This document shows positions 15,327 through 25,093 of a DNA stretch of 64,000 nt, in pieces. Below the pieces are notes generated by a model. That model was not told where the DNA came from. It saw only the letters and a list, made by a program, of their open reading frames with translations, and searched no databases. Position 1 is the stretch's first letter, and each line of letters starts with the position of its first letter. The translations under genes and the position numbers were made by a program. The stretch comes from Anaeromyxobacter sp. Lineage in GTDB: Bacteria > Myxococcota > Myxococcia > Myxococcales > Anaeromyxobacteraceae. Where the stretch lies: positions 310,001 to 374,000 of the forward strand of contig JADKCZ010000002.1 in assembly GCA_016718565.1 (NCBI GenBank), read 5' to 3'.

Positions 15327-15986
15327 ATGGCGCCGCACCGGAAGCTCCTCGTCGTGGCCGCGCTCGCCGCTGGCTGCGCGACAGGAGCGCCGAGGCCAGC
15401 CGCCACCCACCTGCCCCCGCCCGCCCGGGAGAGCCGGGCCGGCACCCTCCAACGGGGTGCCGGCCCGGTGGCTGTCTCGCCCCCGCCCGGTCCGCCGCCG
15501 CGCGGCGGCCGCGACGCCGCGGTGCAGCGGGCCCTCGACTCCGCCCGCAGCCTGGTGGGGCGGCGCGACATCGTGGTGGACGGGGTCCGCTTCGGCGACG
15601 GCTGCGCGGCGCTGGTGCGCGCCGCCTACCAGCAGGCCGGCCGGCCCCTGCCCGCCGGGGTGGACGACGTGGCCGCCCTGCACGCCCTGGCCAGGCGCGA
15701 GAAGGCGCTGCGCAAGGGCAAGCCGGCGCCCGGCGACCTGGTGTTCCTGGCGGACCGCCCCGGCGGTGCGCCCGAGCACGTGGGGATCGTGGAGCGGGTG
15801 ACCGAGGGCGGCACCGCCACCGTGTTCCACCGCACCGGGCGCGGGGTGGTGCGCCTGCGCGTCAACGCCGGCCAGCCCTGGAAGGCCCGCGGCGACGACG
15901 GGAAGATCCTCAACGACGTGCTGGTGGTGGGCGGCGGCCGGGTCCCGGTGGGGCGCCTGCTGGTGGCCTTCGCCAGCCTGCTCTGA
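15327..15986 (+). CDS. Putative lipoprotein with NlpC/P60-like hydrolase domain
   Basis: Seen: 219 residues, with a signal peptide LLVVAALAAGC and lipobox-like Cys at 17. A Pro-rich spacer is followed by an NlpC/P60-type fold with catalytic Cys in FGDGCAALVRAAYQQAG, the PGDLVFL strand, and catalytic His in PEHVGIVERV. Known: NlpC/P60 proteins cut peptide bonds in peptidoglycan stems. Probably acts in the periplasm on cell wall. Transcribed divergently from argS. Confidence 0.8.
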   Translation: MAPHRKLLVVAALAAGCATGAPRPAATHLPPPARESRAGTLQRGAGPVAVSPPPGPPPRGGRDAAVQRALDSARSLVGRRDIVVDGVRFGDGCAALVRAAYQQAGRPLPAGVDDVAALHALARREKALRKGKPAPGDLVFLADRPGGAPEHVGIVERVTEGGTATVFHRTGRGVVRLRVNAGQPWKARGDDGKILNDVLVVGGGRVPVGRLLVAFASLL

Positions 15987-16013
15987 CCCCCGCGCGTCCG
16001 CGCTCCCTCGCCG

Positions 16014-17732
16014 TCAGCCCCCGCCCGGCGTCTCCGGCGCCCTCGGCGCCGGTCTGGGCGGCCCGGGCGGCGGCATCACGATGCGCGTCGGCTCGGGCAG
16101 CGGCGCCAGCCCCGAGGGCTCAGGCGTGGGCGCCGCCGGCGCCGCCGGCGCGGGGGCCGCGGCCGCGGCGGCCGCGGGTGGCGGCGGGGTGTCCGCAGCG
16201 GGCCGCGGCGTCACGGCCTGGCCGGCGCCGGCGCCGGCGGGGCGCGGCACCGGCGAGCGGACCGGCGCAGCGGGAGCGGCCGCGGCCGGAGGCGGCGCCG
16301 GGGGGGGAGAGGCCAGCCGGGACTTGAACCGCTGGGCCCGCTCGTGGCGCGGGTTGGCCGCCAGCAGCCCGCCCAGCGTGGTGAGCGCCTCCTCCCGCCG
16401 CCCCTGGGCGGCCTGGGCGCGCGCCAGCAGGAAGCGGGCTCGCAGCAGCTCTGGGCGGGCCCGGGCCAGCGCGCCCAGGCGGGCCAGCGCCTGATCGCGC
16501 GCCCCCTCCGGCCGCAGCTCCACCCAGCCCTCGGCCAGCTCGGCCCAGGGGTCGCCGCCCGCGAGCCGCGCCAGGCCGGCCAGGCGCGCCACCTCGGCGG
16601 GATCGCCCGCCAGGGCGGCGGCCACGGCCCTGGCCCCGGCCGCCGGCGCCTCCCCGCCAGGCGCTGAGGCCAGGCGCTGGAGCTCGGCGGTGGCCTGCGC
16701 GGTCAGCGCGGCCGCCGCCTTGCGGCGCGGGGCCACCTCGGCGTCCAGCCGGGCGCCCTCCACCGCCAGCAGCCGCGCCCCGTCCTCGAAGCCGGGCGGC
16801 TGCTCCAGGAGCAGCCGGCCCCGCTCGGCGCCCGCCGCGGTGGCCTGGGCCTCGAAGGGCTCGGCCTCCTCGAGCTGGGCCGCCGCCTGGAGCAGGCGGC
16901 CGAGGGCCCGCTCCACCTCCAGCCCCGGCTCCGACGGACCGCGGGACAGGAGCTCGTCCAGGATCCGGACGCCGCGGGCCAGGCTCTCGGCGTCGTCCTG
17001 GGCCAGGCGGGCGCTGGCCTCGGCGCGCAGCCGCAGCGCCTCCGGGTCCGGGCGCGAGCGCCACAGCAGGAAGGCGCCGACCACCAGCCCGGCCAGGGCC
17101 AGCCCCAGGGCCGGCAGGAGGAGCTTCTTCCAGAGCGTGGAGAGCTGGGCCCGGGCCTCGAAGGCGCCCACCGTGCCGCGCCGGACGGCGCCGGCTGGCC
17201 GGGTGGCCCCGCCCATCGGCAGCCCCGAAGGGGCCGGGCGGCGGTAGACGTTCGGGCCGGTGCGGGTGGGGCGGGGCGCGATGGAGGCGCCCGAGCCGCC
17301 CGACCGAGGGGCGCCCGCCGACGCGGCTGGACCGGCCGGACCGCCGGCGCGCCCACCGGCGAGGGGCGCCTCGACCGCCCTGCCGTGGGCCGGCGGGTCC
17401 TCCGGTGGGGAGGCCTGGTGCACCAGCGCCGGCTCCTCCGGCGCGGGCGCCGGCGCGGCGTGGGGCCAGGCGGGGACCGGGTCGGCTGCGGGAGGCTCGG
17501 ACGACGCGCCGCCCGGGGCGCGGGCCTGGGCCGTCGGGTGCTCGGGCTGGGCCAGGACCACCGCCGGCGTCGCCGCGCCCGGCGGGGTCGCCAGGGGCCT
17601 GGCCTGCGAGCGCGGCGGGACGGCGGTGAAGACCGCCTGGCAGCGGGTGCACTGGACCTGCGAGCCCTCCGGCGCGAGGAGCGTCTCCTCGAGCTCGTAG
17701 AGCGTCGAGCACCGCTCACAGCGAATGATCAC
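16014..17732 (-). CDS. Zinc-ribbon (MJ0042-type), membrane-anchored, TPR-like repeat protein
   Basis: Seen: 572 residues starting with GTG at 17732. IIRCERCSTLYELEETLL and VQCTRCQAVF give a CxxC-CxxC zinc ribbon at residues 5-33. A long Pro/Ala-rich low-complexity region follows, then one membrane helix (about 200-220, LLLPALGLALAGLVVGAFLLW), and Ala/Leu/Arg-rich helical repeats resembling TPRs (REEALTTLGGLLAANPRHERAQRFK). A Pro/Ala-rich tail ends in APETPGGG. Known: this architecture is common in myxobacteria; function is unknown. It may organise an envelope complex. Confidence 0.75.
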   Translation of the reverse strand: MIIRCERCSTLYELEETLLAPEGSQVQCTRCQAVFTAVPPRSQARPLATPPGAATPAVVLAQPEHPTAQARAPGGASSEPPAADPVPAWPHAAPAPAPEEPALVHQASPPEDPPAHGRAVEAPLAGGRAGGPAGPAASAGAPRSGGSGASIAPRPTRTGPNVYRRPAPSGLPMGGATRPAGAVRRGTVGAFEARAQLSTLWKKLLLPALGLALAGLVVGAFLLWRSRPDPEALRLRAEASARLAQDDAESLARGVRILDELLSRGPSEPGLEVERALGRLLQAAAQLEEAEPFEAQATAAGAERGRLLLEQPPGFEDGARLLAVEGARLDAEVAPRRKAAAALTAQATAELQRLASAPGGEAPAAGARAVAAALAGDPAEVARLAGLARLAGGDPWAELAEGWVELRPEGARDQALARLGALARARPELLRARFLLARAQAAQGRREEALTTLGGLLAANPRHERAQRFKSRLASPPPAPPPAAAAPAAPVRSPVPRPAGAGAGQAVTPRPAADTPPPPAAAAAAAPAPAAPAAPTPEPSGLAPLPEPTRIVMPPPGPPRPAPRAPETPGGG

Positions 17733-17762
17733 GTGGTGCGCCTCCCGCCCCCGCGGCGGAGG

Positions 17763-18203
17763 TTACCGCGTGCGGTGGCCTGGCGCCACGTCGCTGGACT
17801 CGCCGGGACCGTTCACCTGCAGCGCCGGCCGGGCTCGCGCCAGCCGCCGCTCGCCGATGCCGTCCACCCGCGCCAGCTCCTCCACCGTGCCGAAGGGGCC
17901 CCGCGCGGCCCGGTCGCGCACCACCGCCTCGGCCAGCCGCCGGGAGAGCCCGGGCACGAAGGCCAGCGCCCGCGCCCCGGCGAGGTTGGGGTCGAGCGGC
18001 AGGCCGAGCAGCAGCCGCTCCTCGTCGGCCAGGTCGCGCCGCGCACCGGGGTCCGCGGCGCAGCCCAGCCAGTGGCGCGGGGGGCTCCCCCGCCCCTCCT
18101 GGGCGCAGGCGTGGAGCGGCGGCGGGCGGGCCACGGTGGCCCTGAGCAGCGGGGGCGCCGCCAGGGCGGCCAGGAGCGCGAGCAGGGCGAGGCGGGGGGC
18201 CAC
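17763..18203 (-). CDS. ComEA-like helix-hairpin-helix protein
   Basis: Seen: 146 residues with an N-terminal hydrophobic segment (VAPRLALLALLAALAAPPLL, signal peptide or anchor) and C-terminal HhH motifs (LAFVPGLSRRLAEAVV and LARVDGIGERRLARARPAL). Known: ComEA-type proteins bind DNA, often in the periplasm during uptake. The start is not fixed: GTG 18203 precedes the signal-like segment, GTG 18257 is a longer alternative, and neither has a good ribosome binding site. The 59 bases to the aspartokinase ATG hold no clear promoter for either gene. Confidence 0.65.
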   Translation of the reverse strand: MAPRLALLALLAALAAPPLLRATVARPPPLHACAQEGRGSPPRHWLGCAADPGARRDLADEERLLLGLPLDPNLAGARALAFVPGLSRRLAEAVVRDRAARGPFGTVEELARVDGIGERRLARARPALQVNGPGESSDVAPGHRTR

Positions 18204-18317
18204 CCGGGGCGGGAAAGCAAGAAGCGGGCGCGGCGGATCGCCTGGTGGCGAGCCCACGGAAGATGTGGTTTCTTCAGTTCCCCCGCACGCCCCCACCTCA
18301 CCCCACGGGATCACCTC

Positions 18318-19706
18318 ATGCTCACGGTAGAGAAGATCGGCGGCACCTCGATGTCGCAGTTCGGCGAGGTCCTCGCCAACATCATGCTGCGCGAGCCGGA
18401 CCGCATCTACGGCCGCGTCTACGTGGTGTCGGCCTACGCCGGCGTCACCAACTGGCTCCTGGAGCACAAGAAGACCGGGGAGAAGGGCGTCTACGCCACC
18501 TTCGCCGCCGGCGGGGCCTACGCCGAGCAGCTCGACGGCCTGACCGTCAAGCTCAAGGCGCTCAACCAGGGCTTCGCGGGGCTGGGCCTGCCGCTGGCCG
18601 CGGCGGACGCCTTCATCGAGAAGCGCATGGCCGAGCTCAAGGCCTACCTCGACTCGATGCACCACGTGCTGGCCTCCGGCTACCTGAAGCGGGAGAGCGT
18701 GCTGCTGGCCGGCCGCGAGATGCTGGCCGCCATCGGCGAGGCCCACAGCGCCTTCAACAGCGTGGAGATCCTCCGGGCCAGGGGCGTGACCGCCCGCCTG
18801 CTGGACCTGTCCGGCTTCGACGACGACGAGCCGCTCACCATCGACGAGCGCATCCACGAGTCCTTCAAGGGGGTCGACCCCCACAAGATGGTGGTGGTGG
18901 TGACGGGCTACACCAAGGGCGTCGAGGGCATCATGCGGGAGTTCGACCGCGGCTACTCGGAGGTCACCTTCAGCAAGGTGGCGGTGGAGCTCAAGGCCGA
19001 CGAGGCGGTCATCCACAAGGAGTTCCACCTCTCCTCGGCCGACCCGGCCATCGTGGGCGCCGGCAACACCGTGGTGGTGGGCCAGACCAACTACGACGTG
19101 GCCGACCAGCTCGCCGACGTGGGCATGGAGGCCATCCACCCCAAGGCCGCCAAGCCCATGGAGCTGGCGGGCATCGCCATCCGGCTCAAGAACACCTTCG
19201 AGCCGGCCCACCCCGGCACCCTCATCACCAAGGACCACGTGGGCACGCAGGCGCGCATCGAGGTCATCGCCGGCACGCCCAGCGTGACCATCGTGGAGAT
19301 CCACGACCCCAACATGGTGGGGACGGTGGGCTTCGACCTCGGCCTGATGGAGATCTTCAAGCGCTACGGCATCAGCTACATCCTCAAGGCCACCAACGCC
19401 AACTCCATCACCCACGTCATCTGGGAGAAGGCCGCCACCAGCGCCTTCATCGAGGAGCTGGAGAACACCTACGAGCAGGTGACGGTGAAGAACGCCGCGG
19501 TGGTCTGCGTCATCGGCTCCAACATCGCCATCCCGGGCGTGCTGGCCCGCGCGGCGCAGGTGCTCGCCGAGAACGGCGTCAACGTCAACTGCGTCTCCCA
19601 GTCGCTCCGCCAGATCAACATGCAGTTCGTCATCGAGCGGGCCGACTACAAGAAGGCCATCGCGGCGCTCAACCAGGCGCTCTGCCTGCAGGGCGCCCGC
19701 GCCTGA
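18318..19706 (+). CDS. Aspartate kinase (Ask_Ect-like)
   Basis: Seen: 462 residues with N-terminal KIGGTSMSQFG (aspartokinase KxGGTS), VVSAYAGVTNWLL, a VTGYTKGVEG segment, a VGMEAIHPKAAKPMELAGI substrate segment, and two C-terminal ACT domains (VTIVEIHDPNMVGTVGFD and VCVIGSNIAIPGVLARAAQVL). Known: it makes aspartyl phosphate for lysine/threonine/methionine. KIGGTSMSQFG and the GYTKGVEG segment are most like the aspartokinase form linked to ectoine synthesis, but no ect genes lie here. Upstream is a weak GGGAT only. Confidence 0.88.
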   Translation: MLTVEKIGGTSMSQFGEVLANIMLREPDRIYGRVYVVSAYAGVTNWLLEHKKTGEKGVYATFAAGGAYAEQLDGLTVKLKALNQGFAGLGLPLAAADAFIEKRMAELKAYLDSMHHVLASGYLKRESVLLAGREMLAAIGEAHSAFNSVEILRARGVTARLLDLSGFDDDEPLTIDERIHESFKGVDPHKMVVVVTGYTKGVEGIMREFDRGYSEVTFSKVAVELKADEAVIHKEFHLSSADPAIVGAGNTVVVGQTNYDVADQLADVGMEAIHPKAAKPMELAGIAIRLKNTFEPAHPGTLITKDHVGTQARIEVIAGTPSVTIVEIHDPNMVGTVGFDLGLMEIFKRYGISYILKATNANSITHVIWEKAATSAFIEELENTYEQVTVKNAAVVCVIGSNIAIPGVLARAAQVLAENGVNVNCVSQSLRQINMQFVIERADYKKAIAALNQALCLQGARA

Positions 19707-19761
19707 TCCGGCGCGGCGCGCCGCCGCCCCTCGCGACCGGCCACCGGGCCGGAGGTGAACC

Positions 19762-21273
<1,512 letters not shown>

Positions 21274-21288
21274 CCGGAGGAGGGGGCC

Positions 21289-22410
21289 ATGGCACGCACC
21301 GCTCGAGCCGCCGCGCTGGCGACCTGCGCCGCCCTGGGGGCGCTGGTCGGACTGGCCTCCTGCGACCCGTTCAACACCGGCTTCCCCGACCTGGAGGCCG
21401 CGGCCCTCTACCGCAACGCCGCCGCGCCGCCGGGGCCGACGCCCGCCGGCGCCCTGCGGGTGATGACCTGGAACGTGAAGTACGCCGGGGCGCGGCTGCG
21501 CTTCTTCTGGGAGTGCGACGGCGCCCGCACCCTGATGACCGAGGCGGAGGTGGAGGGGAACCTGGACGGCCTGGCGGAGCGGATCCGGCGCCACGACCCC
21601 GACCTGGTGCTGCTCCAGGAGGTGGACACCTGGCGCTCCAAGCGCTCCGCCTACCTCGACCAGGTGGAGGGCCTGCTCCGGCGCACCGGGCTGGGCTACG
21701 CGGCCTACGCCTCGCAGTGGCGCGCCGACTACGTGCCCTCCGACGGCCTCGGGCCGGTGGACTCCGGCAACGCGGTGCTGTCTCGCTGGCCCATCACCTC
21801 GGCCACCCGCCACGCCCTGCCGCTCAAGGCCGAGTCGTCGGCGCTGGAGCGGTACTTCTACCTGCACCGCAACGTGCTCGAGGCGCACGTGATGGTGCCC
21901 GGCCTGGGCGAGGTGGTGGTGGTGAACGTGCACGCCGAGGCCTTCTCCTCCGACGGCACCAAGCGGCTCCACCTGGAGCGGTTCGCCGACGTCCTGGACG
22001 GCCTCTCGGCCGAGGGCCGGCGGGTGGTGGCCGGCGGCGACCTCAACGCCATCCCCCCGGGCTCGCCGCTCCGCCAGGGCTTCCCGGAGGACCAGGGCTG
22101 CACCACCGGCCGCTTCGAGCCGGACAGCTACCTGGGCGAGGAGGCCTGGCTCGACCGGCTCTACGCCTCCTACCGGCCCGACGTGACGCCCGCGGCCTTC
22201 GCCGCCGACCCCGCGCCGTGGTTCACCTTCGTGGGCGACGAGCGCTTCCCGCTCAACCGCAAGCTCGACCACCTGTTCACCAACGGCCAATGGGTGGAGG
22301 GCTCGGCGCGGGCGCTGCAGGACCTGGGGCCGCTGCCGGCCGGGCAGGCGCCCGCCTGGCTGCTGTCCGACCACGTCCCGCTGGTGGCCGACTACCAGGT
22401 GGCGCCGTGA
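21289..22410 (+). CDS. Lipoprotein with endonuclease/exonuclease/phosphatase (EEP) domain
   Basis: Seen: 373 residues, signal peptide with lipobox LASC (Cys25), then an EEP fold: MTWNVKYAG, LVLLQEVDTW (Glu ligand), NAVLSRWPI, GGDLNAIP (Asp-Leu-Asn), SDHVPLVADY (catalytic His). Known: the family includes Mg-dependent nucleases, phospholipases C and inositol phosphatases. Export as lipoprotein argues for an outer-membrane or surface hydrolase. ATG 21289 has GGAGGAGG 6 bases upstream. Confidence 0.85.
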   Translation: MARTARAAALATCAALGALVGLASCDPFNTGFPDLEAAALYRNAAAPPGPTPAGALRVMTWNVKYAGARLRFFWECDGARTLMTEAEVEGNLDGLAERIRRHDPDLVLLQEVDTWRSKRSAYLDQVEGLLRRTGLGYAAYASQWRADYVPSDGLGPVDSGNAVLSRWPITSATRHALPLKAESSALERYFYLHRNVLEAHVMVPGLGEVVVVNVHAEAFSSDGTKRLHLERFADVLDGLSAEGRRVVAGGDLNAIPPGSPLRQGFPEDQGCTTGRFEPDSYLGEEAWLDRLYASYRPDVTPAAFAADPAPWFTFVGDERFPLNRKLDHLFTNGQWVEGSARALQDLGPLPAGQAPAWLLSDHVPLVADYQVAP

Positions 22411-23246
22411 GGGGGTGGCCGCGTGGCCTGATCGTGGCGCCCGCCTCGCCCCCGCGCCCCCGCCCGGCGCTCCTCCTGCTGGTGGCCGGCCTGGCGCTCC
22501 TCCCCTCCCCGGCCCGCCCGGTGCACGGCGTGCTCCAGCCGGGCACCGCCCGCACCGTGGCGCCGGGCCGGGCCGAGCTCGGCGTCTTCGCCCCGCTGCG
22601 GCTGGGGCTCACCGGGCAGGTCGAGCTCTCGCTGCACCCGGCGCTGGCCCTGGTGGCCCCGCACCTCGACGCCACCGTGGCCTGGGGCGAGGCGCTCGGC
22701 CTGGAGCTGGCCTCCCGCCACGGGCTGCTCTACCCGACGCCGCTCATGCGCCTCCTCTCCCGCGAGGGGACCGGCGGCGTGGTCCCACACGACGTCACCT
22801 ACCCGCACCTCCTCGCCACCAGCCACCACCTGCTCGCCTCCCGGCCGACCGGCCGGCACCTGCTGACGCTCCGGGCCGGCGGGCGGCTGGCCTGGAACCT
22901 GACCCGCTTCGACGGGCCGCGCTTCTGGAGCGAGGTCGAGTGGCACCTGGTCCGGCCGCGCACCGCCGCCTGGTTCACCGGCTGGAGCGTGGACGCCGGC
23001 CTGGCCGCGGAGGGGCCGCTGTGGCGGACCCTCGGCTACCGCGTCGAGCTGGACGGCTTCCTGATGCCCGGCCTCGACGGGGAGCAGGCGGCCGAGTGGG
23101 CCCTGCTCGCCACCTGGCGGCCCCGCGCCACGCTGCTGGTGCGGGCCGGGGCCATGTGGTCCTGGTGCCAGTTCCCGTACGGGGAGCGGCTCTCGGTGCC
23201 GCTGCCGCTGGTCGACGTGGTCTGGGCCTTCGACGCTCCCTGGTGA
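22407..23246 (+). CDS. Putative exported/outer-membrane protein of unknown function
   Basis: Seen: 279 residues beginning GTG 22407, overlapping the EEP stop by 4 bases (GTGA). After a Pro/Arg-rich start, a signal-like segment (ALLLLVAGLALLPSPARP) precedes a chain with alternating strands (LRLGLTGQVELSLHPALALV, RAGAMWSWCQFPYGER), which fits an outer-membrane beta-barrel or porin-like fold. I do not recognise a named family. Coupling to the EEP lipoprotein suggests a shared envelope role. Confidence 0.65.
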   Translation: MRGWPRGLIVAPASPPRPRPALLLLVAGLALLPSPARPVHGVLQPGTARTVAPGRAELGVFAPLRLGLTGQVELSLHPALALVAPHLDATVAWGEALGLELASRHGLLYPTPLMRLLSREGTGGVVPHDVTYPHLLATSHHLLASRPTGRHLLTLRAGGRLAWNLTRFDGPRFWSEVEWHLVRPRTAAWFTGWSVDAGLAAEGPLWRTLGYRVELDGFLMPGLDGEQAAEWALLATWRPRATLLVRAGAMWSWCQFPYGERLSVPLPLVDVVWAFDAPW

Positions 23247-23712
23247 CACCCTCACCCAGGGCGATTGGACGCGCGTGCGCCTGCGCCCGCGCGCCGTTCG
23301 GGGCGCCGCGACCTGCCAGCGGGCGGACCTGGAGGGTGGGTCAGCGCGGTGGCCGGGTGGCTGCGGCGACCCACCGACCGGCCGTGGCAGTCCTCCCGTC
23401 GATCGCGCAACCAGCTGTCATTGCTCGATCGACCTCCGGATGGGGTGGCCTGTTCGCCCCGACTGAGCCCCACTTCCGGACGGCATGAAAGGTGCCTATT
23501 GTCGCTGGGTGTGCTGTGGTTCGGGGGCAAGTCAGGTGGGCTTACGGGTGTGACGGGTCGTACTGCTCGGGGGGCTCCATGCGTGATGGTTGCGACGATC
23601 GAGTGTCCCTGCGCGGAGTGACCCCGCTCCCGGTGGCAGCCAGCTTGACCTTGTCGTGGCGCGCGCCTCTGTCCCTCGCTACACCGACTGGACGTCTCCC
23701 CCAGGTGCTCCC
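23247..23712. other. 466-bp intergenic region with a dip in GC content and an inverted repeat
   Basis: No convincing gene on either strand. Roughly 23390-23580 is visibly less GC-rich than its surroundings. GTCGATCG (23398-23405) and CGATCGAC (23426-23433) form an 8-bp inverted repeat with a 20-base spacer. Short open frames exist but have mixed starts and no family resemblance. It might carry promoter/operator sites or a small RNA; nothing decides this. Confidence 0.4.
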
Positions 23713-23937
23713 ATGACCGTCGTCCTCGACCTCCTCCTGTCGGTCGGCCAGTTCCTGCTGGCCTGGACGGCGATCTCGCTGGCCTGCGCCATGCCCATCA
23801 CCTGGTGGCTTCGCGCCCGGTCCCTGGCCAACCAGCGACTCTGGCCGGAGCCGGACGGCCTGGCGCGGCGCGGGGCGTCCGAGAGCGGGCTCGGCTGGCT
23901 CAGCCCTGCGCCGGCGCGAGTCCAGCCGCGAGCCTGA
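23713..23937 (+). CDS. Small membrane protein of unknown function (74 aa)
   Basis: Seen: ATG 23713 with weak AGGTG upstream; one long hydrophobic stretch (about 5-33, LDLLLSVGQFLLAWTAISLACAMPITWWL) and a charged cytoplasmic tail. Its last 38 bases overlap the 3' end of the convergent lipB-NUDIX gene. Third-position GC is high, which supports coding but is weak evidence in this genome. No family recognised. Confidence 0.5.
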   Translation: MTVVLDLLLSVGQFLLAWTAISLACAMPITWWLRARSLANQRLWPEPDGLARRGASESGLGWLSPAPARVQPRA

Positions 23938-25003
23938 CGGCCCGGCGGAGCCCCGCGAACCGCAGCGCCTCCGCGGCCTCGGCCGCGGGCAGGAACGCCA
24001 GCTCCACGTGCTCCTCCGAGAGCCTCGGCGTGAACCCGGCCGGCAGCCGGGCCACGAAGGCCTCCTCGTCGGCGGTGCGCAGCGCCCCGGGAGGCAGGCC
24101 CAGCACCGCTGGGTCGATCCCGAAGCCGTGGCGGTAGCCGAGCGGCGCCACCGGCACGTCGGCGCCGGTCTCCTCCCGCAGCTCGCGCCGGGCCGCCTCC
24201 TGCGGCGTCTCGCCCGGCTCGAGCCGCCCGGTCACAGGCTGCCAGAAGCCGCCGCGCGCCGGGGTGCGGCGCAGCAGCAGCACCCGGCCGTCCTCGGCCA
24301 GGGCCACCACCGAGACGGTCCTGAGCGGCGCGGCGGCCGGCGCCGCGCTGCGCCCCAGCGCCCCGGCCAGGTGCGCGGCCAGCGCCGCGGCCACCTCGGG
24401 CAGCGGCGGGGCGACGCGGCCCCGGGCGGCCAGCTCCTGGGCCAGGCTGGTCACCCCCAGCCGCGGATCGGCGATGCCGCAGGGCACGATGACCTGGAAG
24501 TGCTCCAGGTCTGGGGCCACGTTGAGGGCCAGCCCGTGGCTGGTGATCCAGCGGGCCAGGTGGACCCCCACCGCCCCGATCTTGCGGCGGCCCACCCAGG
24601 CCCCGCGGTGCTCGGGGTGGCGGCCGGCCACCACGCCGTGGTCGGCGCAGGTGCGGATCATGGCCTCCTCCAGCGCCGCCACGTACTTCTTCACGTCCGG
24701 GCGGTCGCTCAGATCGACCACCGGGTAGCCCACCAGCTGCCCCGGGCCGTGGTAGGTGACGTCGCCCCCGCGGTCGGTCTCGTGGAGCTCGAAGCCCTGG
24801 CGGGCCAGCCACTCCGGCGCCGCCACGATGTTGCCCCGCCCGGCCGAGCGCCCCAGGGTGAGCACCGGCGGGTGCTCCACCAGGAAGAGGTGGTCGGTGC
24901 CGGGCGGCAGCGCGCCGCGCACGGCCTGGCCGGCCAGGCGCATCAGCTCCAGGCCGTCCTGGTACTCGACCCGGCCGAGGTGGTGGACCAGCAGCGTGCG
25001 CAT
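23900..25003 (-). CDS. lipB: Octanoyltransferase LipB fused to a NUDIX hydrolase
   Basis: Seen: 367 residues. About 1-215 are LipB: LVEHPPVLTLGRSAGRGNI, RGGDVTYHGPGQLVGYPVVDL, the catalytic Lys in GRRKIGAVGVHLARWITSHG, and the catalytic Cys in IVPCGIADPRLGVTSL. About 230-360 are a NUDIX domain with an intact box (GRLEPGETPQEAARRELREETG). Known: LipB moves octanoate from acyl carrier protein to lipoyl domains; NUDIX enzymes hydrolyse nucleoside-diphosphate compounds. The NUDIX substrate is unknown and the fusion is not the usual LipB form. It is the last gene of the lipoate/2-oxoacid dehydrogenase block. Confidence 0.93.
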   Translation of the reverse strand: MRTLLVHHLGRVEYQDGLELMRLAGQAVRGALPPGTDHLFLVEHPPVLTLGRSAGRGNIVAAPEWLARQGFELHETDRGGDVTYHGPGQLVGYPVVDLSDRPDVKKYVAALEEAMIRTCADHGVVAGRHPEHRGAWVGRRKIGAVGVHLARWITSHGLALNVAPDLEHFQVIVPCGIADPRLGVTSLAQELAARGRVAPPLPEVAAALAAHLAGALGRSAAPAAAPLRTVSVVALAEDGRVLLLRRTPARGGFWQPVTGRLEPGETPQEAARRELREETGADVPVAPLGYRHGFGIDPAVLGLPPGALRTADEEAFVARLPAGFTPRLSEEHVELAFLPAAEAAEALRFAGLRRAVRLAAGLAPAQG

Positions 25004-25093
25004 CGGCGTCCCGGGGGCCTCGAGCCGCCGCGGCGACCGGCCCCGCCCCGGTGCCCTGGGCGGCGGCGCGGGCCGGCGGCCGGCCGGGGAGCG

